In this document: in pieces, positions 52,319 through 64,000 of the stretch | Position numbering within the stretch: position 1 is the first letter of the stretch | How the letters are laid out: every line of letters begins with the position of its first letter | Assembly: GCF_051622035.1 (NCBI RefSeq) | Contig: NC_135362.1 | Location: 27,463,001-27,527,000, forward strand | Origin: Arctopsyche grandis | Taxonomy: Eukaryota > Arthropoda > Insecta > Trichoptera > Hydropsychidae | Direction: 5' to 3' | Length of the DNA stretch: 64,000 nucleotides | Made by a program: the position numbers and the translations under genes | The notes under the pieces: generated by a model | What the model was told of the DNA's origin: nothing | What the model saw: the letters and a program-made list of their open reading frames with translations, nothing else | The model's database searches: none

Positions 52319-52515
52319 GTAAACAGACTACTAGTCATATGTGAACCAGTCACAGGACAACCGGTCGCTCTAGATCGGTCACAGGTGATCACCCGTCACA
52401 CCCAAAAATTAATAATTGGTCGAATTTTTGGGTGTGACGGGTGATCACGTGTGACCGATCTAGAGTGACCGGTTGTCCTGTGACCGGTTCACATTTGACT
52501 AGTAATCACCGAACC
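52319..52515. mobile_element. fold-back element with MITE family G ends
   Basis: Nearly the whole 197 bp is one hairpin. Arms of about 85 bp (for example GTCACAGGACAACCGGTC and its reverse complement) with only a few mismatches flank a loop of about 12 bp near 52411-52422. The right end ACTAGTAATCACCGAACC and left end GGTAAACAGACTACTAGTC are those of family G. Confidence 0.85.
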
Positions 52516-52779
52516 ATAAAGCAGATGTACACGGATTTGCGGACTTCTCTGCATCTTTGGAGTAGTGTTTTCACGCAGACAAGGGTCTTCATTGAACCAA
52601 GTACGCAGGTATTTAAATCTTTTAACTCTTTCTAATACCTCTCCGTCCGACGTTAGCTCGCCGTTAGGTCACTCTGACTTGACAAGCCTGTATTTCACGC
52701 AGTTATTTGCAATGCGCATTTTTTCAATGGATCGTTTGAATACGAATTCGAATTTCGAATAGCCGAGGTATTATGCAAG

Positions 52780-53000
52780 CGGAGTGAAAGTGCGTTTGCA
52801 TGGAGTAAACATATGTGTGACGTTTCCGTGTCGTGCTGGCGAGTGACGGCGGTTCGCGGCGCCCCCGACTGTCATCTGTGGCGGCTGACGTCACGCGTCT
52901 CGCTGGCCGGGGGGCGCTCACCTCGCCCCTCGCCCCTCACCCCCGCTTCTCCACGTTTTTGAAGTTCGTAATCGTCCGTCAAACCCAATCCCCCGCCTTG
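52780..53000. promoter_or_regulatory. GC- and CpG-rich block with a perfect CRE
   Basis: A GC-rich island in AT-rich DNA, with many CpG dinucleotides, C-rich CTCGCCCCTCGCCCCTCACC (about 52922-52941) and the palindrome TGACGTCA at 52886-52893. It lies 1.7 kb upstream of the golgin start codon, whose first exon is not in the coding part, so it may be its promoter. It could also serve an unseen transcript or be a transposon part. Confidence 0.35.
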
Positions 53001-53159
53001 ACACACTTGCACGCCCTCATCAATACAATTAACCACCACGTCATGCACGTCCGATCGTCTCTTACGATGACATTCGCTGCACTTCATTCAATACATTTTT
53101 CGCATCTTTTGACAGCTATCGTCATCAGCCCAATGTAAATAAATAATAAAATGTATATC

Positions 53160-54650
53160 GTGTTTTAATAAATACATATGTAGGTCAAAAGCTCTCCGCT
53201 TCTTAGCCCCGTGTATATATATGCTAATTATAGATGTAAAATTCGGTGCCATGTTTTGAACGCTTTTCATTATTGGACACATTTGACGTTTGTCATTACT
53301 CACTTCAGTGTTGCCACTCACATTTTTTATCCCGGTTTTATTGCGGCACACACTGTTGAACCAATTCAGAATTATATTTTATCTTAAAATTAACCTTTGA
53401 AGGACGGAGTGTCTCGAACCGCGTATTTTTTATTCAAAATACAGCTTTTCTCAATACAAATAGGTTCAATATATATCTTATTTATCATTTTATACACCAA
53501 CATAAAAAAACATGTTTTTGACTATTTTTGTATTAAAAAATAACGACAAGTGTCGAGACGCAATCGCACATAGGTAAGGCCAACAGGCGAGTGCACGACT
53601 CAATAGCCACGCGCCAAAAGCGACGAAAACAATAGCTTACGAAAATATAGCTGTCTCTTTCTCTCGTATTGATTCATCGATCGACAAGAATATGCAAACG
53701 AACAGTCAAAAACATGATTTATCGCAACCGCCTTTAAATCATACTTTGGAACTTAGAAATGTATAAATGTATTTTTTTACGATGTACCCTTTTCTAAATC
53801 ATACAAAATCTATTAAAATACATTTCTTGTAGTTCGTTCTAGGAATACAAGAAATATAGGGTGTATAGCTTTGAAAACCTTGCACTTGCATACCCCACTT
53901 CGGTGAGGGAGGGTTAATGTTTCGAAAAAAAGTAAAACGATTTCGGTGATATAATAATACAGATTTATCAATACAATAGAATAACAATTAAAAGGTATAA
54001 AAAAAAGATGTACTTGTTTAGTAGTACGGCCCACGCTTCACGCTCAAAAATCAATTATTAAGCTTCGCTGCGACATCACGACATGTTTCGACTTGTTGAC
54101 GTAGTGACGTATAATTATCAAATTTACAGCAGAAACGAATAATAGTTTCTAAAAGGTCGCGTTCATCCAGATATGAGTCCACAAAGTCTTGGTTCATTCG
54201 TCGTTTTTGTTTATGTCCACATTCGTTCTATCCGTAGGATTTTTTTGAGATTCCTGGATGTATTTATTATTAAATAAGAAAAAAACGTGCATTAAATGAG
54301 ACATCTATTGAAATATGAGCCGTTATAATTGCAAGTGTAAATCTACTTCTCTTAATTTCTAGAAATATCTCGCAAAACATTAAATATAATGTTTATCAAT
54401 ATTTAAAAATACTGGTGGCCTGTAATAGGTTTATTCTGCTTTTCCGCGATTCTGGACATATCTTATTAAAATAAGTGATAACAATTTGTGAATTATGTCA
54501 AACAGAAATGGTGTTTTTGGAACTGAAAATTGGACTGCCGCCACTTTCAAATATAATGGCTCGTATAGTCAAAACGTGATATCGCATTGGAAAAAAATAT
54601 AAATAATAAATCTTATAACATTTTGATTCAGTATGTGTTGTATATTTTCA
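53160..54650. other. upstream region or 5' intron of the golgin gene
   Basis: AT-rich, no coding signal. A likely acceptor TATATTTTCAG ends at 54651, so 54652-54683 would be the rest of the 5' UTR. Confidence 0.4.
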
Positions 54651-54683
54651 GATTTATAAAAATATAAAAATAATAAAAAAAAA

Positions 54684-57600
54684 ATGTCCGAAAACGAACC
54701 TTCCGCTGCCAAAGCGTCATCAGAAGATGATGACGATAATAAAAATATAACATTACCTAAATCTGTAGATACGTCGTACGAGATGGACAATTTGGAAGAA
54801 AGGTTCTCTCAACAACAGGTACTATTACTATTCACATACCACTTTAAATTTGTCTTTGAATTATAACTAAATATTCGTCTTTATTGTGCTTAGGTAATGA
54901 TTTCGCAATTGAAAGAGATGGTGTTAGCCGAAGAGACGGCCAGAACTGAAAAAATAGCCAATACTAGGTTAAAAATGGAAAAGTATGTTTCGCAATTGGC
55001 GAAAATTCGCGACAGGGCAAAGCACAAACAAAAAATTCCTCCAAGCACTTCTAAAGGTTATTTCTCGTTCGTTTTGTGATGCTTTTGTCAATGACTGATC
55101 TTGAATTACTCGTTTGCGTTTTAGTTTCAGATTCCGTTGAAAAATCTACCTCCATAGAAGAATCTAGATCAACCGATTTATCAATAACACCGACACCTGA
55201 CAATAGAGCTTCGGAATCTGAATCCGCTTCTCAATCTAATATTATATCTCCTAAGCCTTCTGGTTCGTATTGATTGGTTGGTTTCGTGTGCGTTTTTATG
55301 TCGTTGATGATTGTTTGTATAAATATTTAATCGAACTTACAGATATTGCAAGTGAGAAGCCTAAATTGCCGAATCGTGAAGTTACTAAACTATTGCACCA
55401 ACAGATTAAAGAACGAAAAGCGATGATAGCGGAACGAACGAAAAATGAAAAAGAACTCGAAAAAGCCTTAATGAAAATTCAAAAACAGTTGGACGAAAGT
55501 CAGTCCCAATCAGCTGAAATTTTACAAGTATTGTTTATACGCTATTTTTTTTTAATTCGTTTTTGTAAAATTCATTTTTCATTTATTGCATATTTTTTTG
55601 TAGGTGGGACAATCGAAACTAACTTCTAATATTCCATTGATTTTAAATGAAAATGTGGATACTAATAAAACAATAATAGAATTGAGAAGTAAAATTAATC
55701 ATCTGGAAGGCAATATATTAGACTTACAAGAAACTTGCAAGGAGAAAGATAATGTTATAAGATCTAAAACTGAAGCCATTACTTTGATGTCGGCCGATCT
55801 CAGCAGAAAAGGTGGGTTTCCACTACATATGATTTATTTTTATTGTCGTTTCCAATTTAAATGTATTGAAATTATTATATCTATTTTTATAGGTAAAGCC
55901 ACTTTGGATTTACTCGACGATACAAAAGAACAGATGCAAAAAATGCAAGAGAATTTTGCTAATATGGAAAGTAATATGAAATCGGACAAAGATGCTTTAC
56001 TTTCGGAGTTAGAAGTGTATAAAAATAAAATAACCTACTTAGAGGAAGCAAATTCTATTCTAGAATCTGAAAGGTTTAAATTGAGTATTGAAAATACTGG
56101 TTTAGAAGACAAGATAGCTGAGAAAGAAATTGAAATCACGAATATTAATTGTATGCTGCAAGAGAAAATTAAGGAATTGGATGAATTCTCATCAAAATTA
56201 GAAAATGTGCCTAAGATGGACGAAGCAGAAGAAAAGGGTGTCATTGAAGTGGCAGAAATGAATCAAATGACTGAAAAAATTGAAATTTTAGAAAAACTAA
56301 ACAATACTTTACGTCAATCAAATATTGAATTGCAGGAAAAATTAGAATCAAACGCAGACAGAAAATCAAATACGCCACCCGCTGAACAGCAAGCTAAATC
56401 GTCACCGAAATCAAAGCCAAAATTCAACAAAAACACTTACAAAGGCGCTCAGAAAAGTAAATCTTTTGAAGAAGAAAAGAAAAATTATTTAGATAGCATC
56501 AAAAAATTAGAATCAACCATTGAAACACTGAATAAACAAATTCTAGAAAAAGAAATATTATTGCATCAAAAAGAAGTCGAAGTTGATCAATTGAAAGAAA
56601 CACTAAAACCGGTAGAATCAATAGTTGAATATTCGCAAGATTTGGTCGTCACAGAATCATCACTTCCGGTGGATCAACCGATCGAAGGCGTCTCGGACGT
56701 TGTAGTTGGCGACGTTGAAGATCCCAACAACGTATCCTTGAAAGATCAATTGGAAGATGCCCTCAAACAAATTGAAAACCTGACTAAAGATCTTTCGGAA
56801 GCCAACAAAAACATGATTAAATTGAAAGCCACTCATAAGACTAAAGTCAAACAAATGCAAAAGAGCATCGATGACTACAGCAAAGTGTCGCATAGTAATG
56901 CCGAAGTTGTCAGGCTGCAAAGTGACGTGAATATGTTGACGCAAAAGGTAGCCGAACTCGAGGACGATAAAGGAAATCTACAACTTCATCTGGTCGATTA
57001 CGACAGCGGTAGAGTTTCCGATTCGCAACTGCACGCTAAATTAGTAGACGTTGAAAGCGTCGCAGAGGAACGATTGAAAGCCATAGCCGATTTAGAGATG
57101 CAGAAATTCGACCTGGTGCAAGAATTGCACGTCGTCAAGCAGAAGGCCACCGAATTGGAAGACAAAATGGCCGATTTGACGTTCTTGGAGAACGAACATG
57201 TCTCATCTGAAATAAAATATGCTCAATTAGAAGAACAATTGGACGCTTTGAAGTCCGATAAAACCAATTTGTTACAGCAGATTGAAAACATTACAGCCGA
57301 ACGAAACTCGCTGCTTTTGGACGTTGAAGCTATGACCAAAGAGAAATCGGAGACGAGCAATAAACTGGACTATTATATTCAAGAGAACATGGAGCTTATT
57401 GATAGATTGGAAAAATTGAGCGCTGAAAAGGTTAGCTCTGCCGAGTCTATTGAGATGGTCGAGTCGTTGACGTCTCAGGAGAAGTTGGAAATTGAACACT
57501 TCCAGAAATCGTACAGTGTTCAACAACACGAAAAAGAGTCCGAAGAAACTAAAGAAGAAGACACCTTTTCTAAAAGTGACACCGATAAAGCTAATCTGTT

Positions 57601-60600
57601 GAATAAAATTGATCTTTATTCTCAAGAAAGGGATAAAGTCATTGATAAGCTTGAAAGTCTTCAGGCGGCTCATAATGAAATATCGTTGAGGTTAGAAGAG
57701 TTGACTAATGAAAAGAAATTGTTGGAAGAACAATACGACTTCGTTAAAAAAGAAAAAGATGATGTTTGTATTGAGCTAAAGACTAATGAAGAAAAAATTG
57801 TTCAACTTGGTAATAAAATTGAAGAACTATCCAATGAAAACAGTTCATTGTCTGAAAAATTGAGTCAGTTGTCCACTCCGGTGAGAACGGAAGAAGTCAT
57901 TGTTTCCGAAACCATCGAAGTTGAAGATACGATTGAAAAGGAGTTCATCGAATATCCGATTAAAGCTGAAGTTTCCGAAGCAACGGTCGAATCGAAACCG
58001 ATAGAACTCGTGGAAGAGACAAGTAAGCCGGCTAAATCAAGTCAAAAAGGAGATAAGAAGTTCACTAAAGAAATACTCCGTTTGAAGAATACCTTAAAAC
58101 ATAAAGAAACTGAAATATCTGACCTTAACGTGAAACTGTCCGAACTTTCTGAAATGATTAAAAATAATGAAGAATTAGTCAGTAATAATACACACCTTAG
58201 TACCAAAATGCAGGAATTAATGGATGAAAATTCATCATTGAATAACCAAATTATCCAATTTAACAGTGAAAGAGACGTATACGATGCTTCCGTTAAAGAT
58301 TTGCAACAATTCAATGCGGAGTTATTGAAAAGTAAAGACACGTTGGCTGAAAACATGTCGGTTATCGAAAGTAAAGATTTAGAAATACTTAGCCTCAAGC
58401 AGAACATTGTCCAAAAGGAAGAAACTTTCAATACATGTAATGCAAAATTAATTTCAGAACTAGAAAACAAAATATCTTGTTTACAAATTGTAATCGATCA
58501 GAATAACTGCAATGTTTCTGATTTGCATTCGGAATTGTATGAATCTTTCGATAATTCCGACAAGCTGAATTACCTGATGGAACGTTTGCAGACGAGGACT
58601 GCAAGTCTGGTCGGATGTTTAGATAACAAACAATTGGAAATTGTCGCGATTACCAATGAAAAGAGTGATCTTGTGGATAAAATGTTGAAACTTCAACTGC
58701 AGTGTTCCGAAAAGGATGAAATAATCAACAGTATTAAACAACAGCTTTTGGAAAGTAGCGAGAATTTCGATGATCATTCGCACGAATCTCTGGTGTCGAA
58801 ATTGAACGAAAGGTTTGCGGCTTATGTAGCCGAAGAGGCGAGGCTGACTCAATGCTATAATTCGCTCGAGAAAACGTACTCAACTCAATGTACCGAATTT
58901 GCAGATGCTAAAAATAATTTGAAGAACAAATCTGATATGTGCGATAAGATGAAAACTGTCATTGAAAAGTTAAAAGACAAATTGAAAGCTGAAATTCAAA
59001 GATGTAAAGACCTCGACGATGGTATTAAAGCTCTGAAATCGCAATATTCCGATTTGGAAACGAAATACAATTGTATTCATGCGGATTTGCAACAGAGTTC
59101 TGCTTTAGAACATACGGTGACTCAACTTCAAATGCAAATTAAAGAACTATCATCTCAGAATGAAAATGCAATAGTTTCGGTGCAATACACCCAGAAAAAT
59201 AACGATGATTTGGTTTCTCAGATTGAAGGATTGCATGCTAAGATTTCTCAGTATGAGCTGCAATTTGAACAATCGCGGCAAGAGAATGAATCGTATCTTC
59301 GGACTATCCAAGAGATGAAAGTTGAAATCAAAAACAACGAATCCGCTTTATCGAAGATTGCCGAACTTGAAGAACAATTGCTCGCTAAACAGGAAGAAGT
59401 CCAAACTTTGATAAGGCAATCGGAAGAACTCGGTAATACTTACAATGAGACAACTTCGGCTCACGAAGCGAAAATACAAGAAAGAGAAGTATACATTGAA
59501 AGTTTAGAAATTGATTTGAATAAATGTAAAGAGAAAATCAATCGTTTAGAGGAGAATCTGCAAATGATGGAATCTCTCGAAGAGAAAACGAACAGTTTGG
59601 TCACTAAACTGCAAGAGAAGGACCTGGCCCTCTCGGAAACGTTGCAACATGAAGACGAGTTGACCAAGAAACTCACCAGTTTGGCCGCCCAAGATAAACA
59701 GCTTCAGAAACAGTTGAACGAAATCAAACACGAAAACAATGAACTTCACGAAACAATCGCAAGTTTGAACGATGCCAAAAAACACCTACATGCCGAACTA
59801 GACGTGTTCCAGTCTGAACTGTCTCACGTGAAAAACAGCTTGGTCGATTTTGAAGTCACGAATCAGGAAAGGTATACACTGATCGAAAGATGTAACGTTC
59901 TAGAGGGCAATTTGAAAGACGTTTCGCACGAGTATTCGGAAAGGTTGAATGCGAAAACGCGAGAATTCGAATATTTGGAAACGACATTGCAGACTCAGTG
60001 CGAAAACTACGACGAGCAAATAAAGCAGACTAAAGAGCACTGCAAGCGGCTGCAGGAAGAGATTGATACGCACTGGAAGACCATCAGCGAAGCAACGGCC
60101 GACAACGAACGGCTCCGAAACGATATTGAAAATCTCAATTCTAACAATTCCACCAACATATATTCACCGCCTCTATTCAAATTTGAAGATTCCAACTTCC
60201 AACAGAGTCAGATTGTGATCGGTCAAGATGTGTTCAATTTGCAGATCGAAATCGGCAATCTGTCGTCGGCGTTGAAAGAAAGAGATGAATTTATTGTGCG
60301 GCTGCAGAATGAGATTTCAAGTTTGTCGAGTGCTCCTCAGCCAGTGTTGAATGAGGAAGTGTATATGAAAGCATCACAAGCGGTATCGATGGAAGCTTCG
60401 AAGTTCTTCGATCAGTTGAGCGTCGACAAGGCTCCGATATTCGATTTGCAATCTCTAGAAGACCAGATCGTATCCAACAACGGTGCTAAAGCACAAAATG
60501 TTTCAAACGTAGAAACTTCTATGATTAGAGGATTTTGCCACGATCCTCCGGTGGCAGTTGTTCAAACAAGCACTACCCAAACAGCAAACACGTCTATTGT

Positions 60601-63548
60601 TGACGAAATTATACAACCTAAAGTTGCTTTCAAGTGTTTCACATCTGAAGAAGCGACTGATGATTCGCATAATCAAAAAATATTAGACTTAGAAGCGTCA
60701 ATGGAAACTTTGACGGCTGAAAAGAAGAAGTTATCGACTGACCTGGCTCAAAATCAGCTCAAAACAAACAAAGCATTGTTGAAATTAAAGGAATATAAAC
60801 TTCGATATGATAATTTGAGCGTTGAATTTAAGAAGTTGAAGTCTAGTGGGGCTACGTCTGATTTAGACACGGCCATCCAAGAAGAACTCTATTCCCAAAT
60901 AGCCAAACTTGAGGATAGGTTGAAGGATGTGTCGTCAAATTCCGATAAAGAAAAAATGGAGAAAGATGGTTTGCAGAAAAGGATTGATGTTTTGACGTCT
61001 TCCAACGAACGGTTGATAGAAATGAAAGAAAAGCAAGATTTAGAAATGGGCGTTTACAAAATGAAAAATCAATCCCTCAATGAAAAGTTGAAGAATCTTC
61101 AGTGGGGGGCAGATTTCGATATGGACGATGAAAATAGTCCTGAAGATGATGCTAAATCTGAGGCGTATTTGGAAACTATCGATGAATTGAATGTCAAAGT
61201 TAAAGGTTTAGAAATTGATAATGAATACTTGCAGTCGGCTTTGAGCGAACAGGAAAATAAATTCGAACTTATGATTCAGAATGAAAGGCAGCAAATGTCC
61301 GATAGAAAGGGTGAGTCTTTGGATGGGTTCAAAAAAGAAAACGATGATTTAAAGAAATCATTGGAAGAAGCTTTGGAAGCTAAAAATAATTTGAATTCTT
61401 CCCTCGAGTCCGCTTCAAAGGAAAATAACGATTTGAAAGATGAACTTGCCAAGTCGTCTGATATGATTCTTCATAATAGTGTTCAGTTGGAGTCGTTCAA
61501 AAATGAAAACTTAGATTTGAAATCTAAATTGGAAGCGTTAGTTTACGAATATACGGAATTCCAAGAAAAGTTCCATGTGCTGTTGAACGACAAGGATAGG
61601 CTGGAATTGAAGCATACCGATGTGTCAGCATCCATCGCAAAATTAGAGGAAGAAAATAAAAATATCACCGTAGAATTGACGAATTCCAGAAATGAACTGA
61701 GCAAAATTTCATATGAAAAGCAAGAATTAGTCGATATGTACGACGCACTGTCGGCGAATCACGACGAGATGCGTCGCAAGATAGAACTCTTAGAGGAAGA
61801 ACTTCATCAGAGCGATACGGCCAGTTCTACATTTGTATCGGATTTATCAAGCACTCGTCAACAGCTCGAGTTAGTCAGTCAGGAGTTGACCGAATGCAAA
61901 AGCGATAAATGTCACTTTGAACTGGAGGTGAAAAATTTGCAAACCCACTTGGATAAGATAGCCAATGCCAAAATGGAAAATCTAAACGAAAACGACGGCT
62001 TACACATAGAATGTTTGCAGAAATATAACAACTTGAAGAAAGAAATGGTAGATTTAAAATATGAACAGGAAGAGTATGGTCTGGAGGTCAAAACCCAACT
62101 AGCGACGGAGATTCAAAAGTACCATGTGTTGTTTGAGGAGTGTGAAAATTTGAGGGCTGCCTTATCTGAAAAGGAAACGGAGAAGATTACAATGAATAAG
62201 GAAGTGGATTGTATGAAACAGCAGCTTTTTGATACTCAAACGACCTTAGTAGAAGCGCATAAAATGATGGAACTCAAAGATAATGATCTGAGACTGTTCT
62301 ATGAGAAAGAAGGATCGTACGATAGCAAACTTGGTGATTACAATAAGTACTGTGACACTATGGATGCTGAATTAAAAAAACACAGAGATGAGGTTGAATC
62401 ACTTCAGTACCAACTTCATGAAAAGGAAGTCGAATTAGCCAACATGAGGTTGAAAATGCACGACGAACGAACGCATTTAGAATCTACAATAGTCGAGCTA
62501 ACTAGCAAAGCTACTTTCTTCGAAAAACAATTGGAGACCAAAGTCGAAGAGTGTAGAAGTCTCAATGCGAAACTAGAGGAATTGCGAACGCTCGTCGACG
62601 AGGAAGCAAATCAAATGGGCGAGATGAGACCAGCGCTAGAAGCCCAAGAGCTAGAAATCGTAACCTTGAAAGAGAATTTACAAGCTCACGTAGAAGCGTA
62701 CGATAAGCTGAGCAAAGCTTACAACAAATCAGGAAGACACGTTACTTTTTCAGACGATACCAAATTCAACGACGATAAGAGCTTAGCTAATGTTAATAAG
62801 GATGATCCGGTGTCTCCCCGAGCCGATTTAGACCTGGCTCTGTACATGCTGCACCAACGAGACGTCCGCTGCGAGGAGTTGACTGTTGAACTGATGTCGC
62901 TGCTCGAAGAGAGGGACACGCTGCAGCTGAAGCTCTCGAACGCCATCAGAACCAACGAAGAGCTTCGCATCAAAGCTCAACAACCCCCTGCCGAGATTCA
63001 AATCGAGGAATCGCTCACTAGTAGAGCAGCACCGCAAACGTCAGCAGCTCCAGATAGTCCCGCCGAGCATCCCGAGGAGCCTAATTTGAATGCCAGAACG
63101 CTTTCGGAGACCAGCGAGCTGGACGGCAAAGAATCGGCCGGTTCATCCCTAGAAAATAAGTCAGTAGAAAAATCAAAATGGCGTCTTCATACATTTTCAT
63201 TTATTTCATTTTGTTTTTGTTTTTTGTTTGTAGGATTTCTGAATTGCATTCCGTTAGTCATTTTAGAGATATTCGCGTCAAGGATGAGCGAGAATCTCGT
63301 CAACGGCAAATGGAATTGTTGCAGCGTGACATTCAGAACCTGCCACCTGAAGCTGCTGCTCAATTGAGAGAAGCTCACTATACCTTAAGTGTGTATTTTT
63401 TAGGTTATGGTTTTTCATACAAAGTCTCTTGAGTGAGATTATGTTAATTTTTTATGTTCATGTTGCAGGTCGCGATACCCAGAGTGCGTCGACAGTTTTG
63501 TTCAACTGGTTATGGGGCCGTACAACGCCCAAAGTGGTCCACATGTAG
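54684..63548 (+). CDS. lva: giant coiled-coil golgin, probable lava lamp orthologue
   Basis: Golgi-associated coiled-coil protein. Drosophila Lava lamp links Golgi membranes to spectrin and dynein and is needed for cellularisation. Exons: 54684-54818, 54894-55056, 55131-55262, 55343-55527, 55604-55811, 55893-63159, 63234-63388 and 63469-63548. The sum is 8325 nt, 2774 aa, close to the roughly 2800 aa of the fly protein. An acidic N terminus is followed by a helical block (SQLKEMVLAEETARTEK) and Ser-rich linkers. Then comes an almost continuous heptad-type coiled coil rich in Glu, Lys, Leu and Gln. It is interrupted at about residues 430-465 (basic, Pro/Lys/Ser) and around 1700-1740. Near the end RHVTF (from about residue 2556) fits a PP1-docking RVxF motif. 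The extreme C terminus is non-helical, with FNWLWGRTTPKVVHM. The 7.27-kb exon 6 is unusually long. No membrane anchor is seen. Golgin identity is strong; the lava lamp assignment rests on length, layout and phylum, and a GOLGA4- or GOLGB1-like relative is the alternative. A likely acceptor at 54651 implies an untranslated first exon. Confidence 0.8.
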
Positions 63549-63599
63549 CATAATATCATATCTACATTTTAATTTATCTATGTAAAAAGCATTCCTTAT

Positions 63600-63603
<4 letters not shown>

Positions 63604-63665
<62 letters not shown>
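63604..63665. repeat. (TA)n microsatellite
   Basis: About 60 bp of uninterrupted alternating TA in the presumed 3' UTR of the golgin gene. Repeat-length error in assembly is likely here. The rest of 63549-64000 is AT-rich without a coding signal. Confidence 0.95.
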
Positions 63666-63667
<2 letters not shown>

Positions 63668-63850
63668 TCCATTTCTGTATATTTTATAATTTATTTTCAA
63701 TAATTCAAAATAATATGCATATTTAAATATAATATATATATATTCTGAGAATTCTAGTTTAGCCGATAATTTGCATTTGATATTTAAGTTAAAACAAATG
63801 AAACAGACTTGTCTCATTCGTATGTGTGATTATATTATAATATATATAAT

Positions 63851-63856
63851 AATAAA
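63851..63856 (+). terminator. candidate polyadenylation signal of the golgin gene
   Basis: AATAAA about 300 nt after the stop at 63548. The 3' UTR would carry the long TA repeat at about 63604-63665. Confidence 0.4.
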
Positions 63857-64000
63857 AGATTATTATTTTTTTCGTTCTCTTTGTGTTTATTTGCGTCCAC
63901 TCTGTGTCGGCGGCAACTATTAAGAATCCATTTTTTTTTTTACTGAGCCATCAAATTTGTAATCATTTTACAAGGGTTTATGCAAGTATTATTGTGTGCA

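Noticed and set aside
56035-63037. Many 60-142 codon minus-strand frames inside the golgin exon
   Set aside because: Antisense shadows of a Glu/Lys/Leu-rich coiled coil.

Overview
This window is animal nuclear DNA, almost certainly from an insect. Its genes are split by GT-AG introns. The five protein-coding genes I can support fit an insect: a fatty-acid-hydroxylase-domain protein, a conserved small membrane protein, the phosphorylase kinase alpha-type regulatory subunit, mitochondrial ribosomal protein bL28m, and a very large golgin resembling Drosophila lava lamp. The DNA between and inside genes is AT-rich and packed with non-autonomous transposons, LINE fragments, tRNA-derived SINEs and solo LTRs. 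A short (CCTAA)4 run, the insect telomere motif, is also present. I cannot fix the order; a holometabolous insect such as a moth or caddisfly is plausible, but that is inference.

Layout. 1-19.4 kb: no convincing gene. It holds repeats, an RTE-like LINE 3' end (minus), several MITE families, and one interval near 7.4-7.9 kb that could be a promoter or first exon. 19.4-22.4 kb (+): a FAXDC2-like gene with six coding exons and 353 codons. 22.5-25.7 kb: repeats. 25.76-26.64 kb (-): single-exon gene for a type I membrane protein of 291 aa. 26.6-31.7 kb: hAT-type MITEs, a solo LTR, a LINE tail and a GC-rich block. 31.8-46.07 kb (+): phosphorylase kinase regulatory subunit. Seventeen constitutive coding exons sum exactly to 3729 nt (1242 aa), with one alternative exon and one cassette exon in addition. 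47.3-48.46 kb (-): mRpL28, convergent with the kinase gene. 48.5-54.6 kb: a piggyBac-type MITE, LINE, nested LTRs, a fold-back element and a GC-rich CRE-containing block. 54.68-63.55 kb (+): golgin gene with eight coding exons, 8325 nt and 2774 aa.

The genes do not form a pathway: lipid oxidation, glycogen breakdown control, mitochondrial translation and Golgi tethering are simply neighbours. The most interesting signals are structural. They include a mutually-exclusive-looking exon pair in the kinase gene whose second member lacks an AG acceptor, a cassette exon with a GC donor, and an in-frame stop-free 81-nt intron (exitron-like) in the golgin. The repeats add a set of MITEs with intact target-site duplications, including three elements in series sharing GTGATAAC repeats and a piggyBac-type MITE lying directly upstream of mRpL28. 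Exon borders were placed by hand from splice dinucleotides, frame and remembered family similarity; no alignment was run.
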